Position numbers and translations under genes: made by a program. Below, in pieces: positions 62,860 to 64,000 of a DNA stretch of 64,000 nucleotides. This stretch comes from Evansella sp. LMS18 (GTDB lineage: Bacteria > Bacillota > Bacilli > Bacillales > Salisediminibacteriaceae), in assembly GCF_024362785.1 (NCBI RefSeq), contig NZ_CP093301.1, positions 1,798,001 through 1,862,000 on the forward strand. Direction: 5' to 3'. Within the stretch, counting starts at the first letter, position 1. Each line of letters begins with the position of its first letter. Below the pieces are notes generated by a model, which saw nothing but the letters and a program-made list of their open reading frames with translations, was not told the DNA's origin and ran no database searches.

Positions 62860-63030
62860 TTACTCGCTAAACTGTCCGGTGATTCTTTCGAACATTCCTT
62901 GTAATGTAGTTCCAAACTGGGAAAGCAGTGCTACCACTCCAACTGCGATTACACCTAAAACGATTGCATACTCCGCCATACCTTGTCCTTCTTCTTCTCT
63001 TACTAATCCCATTAATTTGTTCTTCATCAT
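62860..63030 (-). CDS. flp: Flp-type major pilin, copy 1
   Basis: A 56-residue prepilin with the same protein sequence as copy 2, located 32 bp upstream of it. Processing after Gly15 by TadV is expected, releasing a 41-residue pilin. AAGGAGAG precedes a double ATG (either may start). Two identical pilin genes probably raise the dose of the main structural subunit. Only the DUF192 gene and the riboswitch lie before it. Confidence 0.95.
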   Translation of the reverse strand: MMKNKLMGLVREEEGQGMAEYAIVLGVIAVGVVALLSQFGTTLQGMFERITGQFSE

Positions 63031-63051
63031 ATTGATGCACTCTCCTTCGAT

Positions 63052-63393
63052 TTATATAAAATTTAGTTTATGACCGACTTGAGTTTCGGACGCCTTGACT
63101 GAACCGACAGACAACTCTACTACTGCAGACGCTCCAGGGTAGCGGGCGCCTGCCTTTCCAGGCTGCAATGCTTCGTCGATGGCGACGACTACATTGTCTT
63201 TATTGATGTAAAGTACATCAATCGGGTATTTCATGAAGAAAGTGTGAATCGACGGGCACGGTTTAATGTGCAGCCCCTCGCCAGCGGGAAGCTCCTTCGT
63301 AAACATCAGCCCTTTTAACCTTTTAAAGAAGTTATAGGCTTTATTTACGTCTCCAGCAATTACCCTGTCATTGCTCAAATTTACAAGCTTCAT
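63052..63393 (-). CDS. DUF192 domain protein
   Basis: A 113-residue protein of the DUF192 family, small beta-barrels of unknown function found often beside Tad pilus genes. Conserved text: RLKGLMFTKELPAGEGLHI, SIHTFFMKYPIDVLYIN and GASAVVELSVGSV. No signal peptide is seen, unlike many DUF192 proteins. GGAGGTGA precedes the ATG. First gene of the pilus operon, directly after the riboswitch terminator. Confidence 0.88.
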   Translation of the reverse strand: MKLVNLSNDRVIAGDVNKAYNFFKRLKGLMFTKELPAGEGLHIKPCPSIHTFFMKYPIDVLYINKDNVVVAIDEALQPGKAGARYPGASAVVELSVGSVKASETQVGHKLNFI

Positions 63394-63410
63394 GCTTCAC
63401 CTCCGCTCCA

Positions 63411-63446
63411 TAAAAATAACCCCTGCCTTTACCGTAAGGAGGGGTT
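63411..63446 (-). terminator. Riboswitch-controlled terminator before the pilus operon
   Basis: Minus strand AACCCCTCCTT pairs with AAGGCAGGGGTT (one bulge) around ACGGTA, followed by ATTTTTATGG, ending 18 bp before the DUF192 start. Its place between aptamer and first gene marks it as the expression platform. A second hairpin, ATGGATTT/AAATCCAT (63480-63524), lies between it and the aptamer and may act in the switch. Confidence 0.8.
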
Positions 63447-63548
63447 GTGTGATAACCAGATTTATACTTTATAAAACCTATGGATTTACTCAGGTTTAGG
63501 TACACTCCTGCCGTGAAAATCCATCTGTTTAAGTATTTATCTGTTCCC

Positions 63549-63640
63549 TGATCCTTCGGTAACTGGCTGGCATCGTGCTTTCACACGGAAGCCCCTGTAG
63601 CTTTGCGTCACTGGTTTTCACCAGCTTTGCCTTTATCGAG
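63549..63640 (-). ncRNA. Cyclic-di-GMP-I (GEMM-I) riboswitch
   Basis: On the minus strand the aptamer reads GCAAAGCTGGTGAAAACCAG (P2 with GAAA loop), then TGACGCAAAGCTACAGGG (invariant GACGCAAAGC core), a P3 hairpin with GAAA loop, and ATGCCAGCCAGTTACCG (tetraloop-receptor strand). All landmarks of class I are present. It heads the DUF192-flp-flp-tad operon, so pilus production should respond to c-di-GMP. The remaining sequence to 64000 is AT-rich with promoter-like motifs and no gene. Confidence 0.93.
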
Positions 63641-64000
63641 ATACAGTCGTTGTTCGGTTTGTCGAACTGTTCTCTGGGATTAATAATAAGGCATGCTACA
63701 ACAAACAAGAATCCCCCATAATACCTATCTTTTCCAGTCTATTTTCTATATTCTTTTGTCGAATATTGTTGCCTAATGTTAAGTTTCTTTCAATCACCTG
63801 TATATACAGGTATATATACCTTTTAAAAGACCATTTAATTCCCATTTTTTTATTTCGTATAGTGATAAATGTCTAGACAAAATATTTAAAATTACCCTTA
63901 AAAATATACTTATTTGTATAAAAAAGAGATTTTTTTCTCCTTGTTTTACTGGAATTAAGCTATTTATGGACAACAAAATAAAGCTTGACTTCTACTAACC

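Noticed and set aside
63794-63976. 60-codon minus-strand frame at the right end
   Set aside because: AT-rich chance frame without a good ribosome-binding site, upstream of the riboswitch promoter region.
1-64000. tRNA, rRNA, prophage or insertion-sequence genes
   Set aside because: Looked for by typical motifs and by protein content; none was recognised.

Overview
The window is a low-GC Gram-positive chromosome segment from a spore-forming Bacillaceae bacterium. Evidence: three SspH-type small acid-soluble spore proteins, the bacillithiol gene bshB2 next to yojF, a sigma-B-type promoter before GsiB-like genes, an AhrC/ArgR-type operator before an arginine operon, a preQ1-I riboswitch, and strong Bacillus-type Shine-Dalgarno sequences. 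The acidic, Asn/Asp-rich linker of the peptide-binding lipoprotein fits a salt- or alkali-adapted member, but the genus cannot be fixed from this sequence alone. No rRNA, tRNA, phage, transposase gene or CRISPR array was found. Nearly every gene is housekeeping or metabolic.

Layout. 1-9.9 kb: aldo/keto reductase (partial), ung, a Cache-type chemoreceptor, yojF-bshB2, a membrane protein, an LTA-synthase-type sulfatase and an M29 aminopeptidase. 10-16 kb: pdxK, a Na+:alanine symporter, a YjiH/gate transporter, a 5-formyl-THF cyclo-ligase-like protein and ridA. 16.6-22.5 kb: a complete oligopeptide ABC operon (ATPase-ATPase-binding protein-permease-permease) with an internal attenuator-like hairpin. 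22.7-31.7 kb: thiolase, FAD/Rieske oxidoreductase, M20 amidohydrolase, three GsiB-like KGG-repeat proteins, glutaminyl-tRNA synthetase and a DUF2935 protein. 32-34.7 kb: a preQ1-riboswitch-controlled queuosine transporter-queF pair, then a yidC insertase gene preceded by a MifM-like nascent-chain sensor. 34.8-42.3 kb: two tandem amidinotransferase-fold hydrolases, ywbE, fdhD plus a molybdopterin oxidoreductase, a HAD phosphatase, a thiamine-binding protein and sspH. 42.6-50.7 kb: carA-carB-argF-argG-argH on the minus strand. 51-55.8 kb: acetyltransferase, two sspH paralogs, LysM protein, DUF2254 protein and 3-methyladenine glycosylase. 55.8-63.6 kb: a full Tad/Flp pilus operon on the minus strand, headed by a cyclic-di-GMP-I riboswitch with a downstream terminator.

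The most interesting material lies between genes. (1) A MifM-like peptide gene carries a stem that masks the yidC ribosome-binding site. (2) Two copies, in opposite orientation, of an apparently undescribed 200-bp element contain four CGGA/TCCG palindromic modules at conserved spacings of 51-52, 61 and 51-52 bp; both lie between convergent genes. (3) Three degenerate arrays repeat a short core every 21 bp (two helical turns). (4) Three copies of a ~175-bp nested palindromic repeat are present. (5) The c-di-GMP riboswitch controls the pilus operon.
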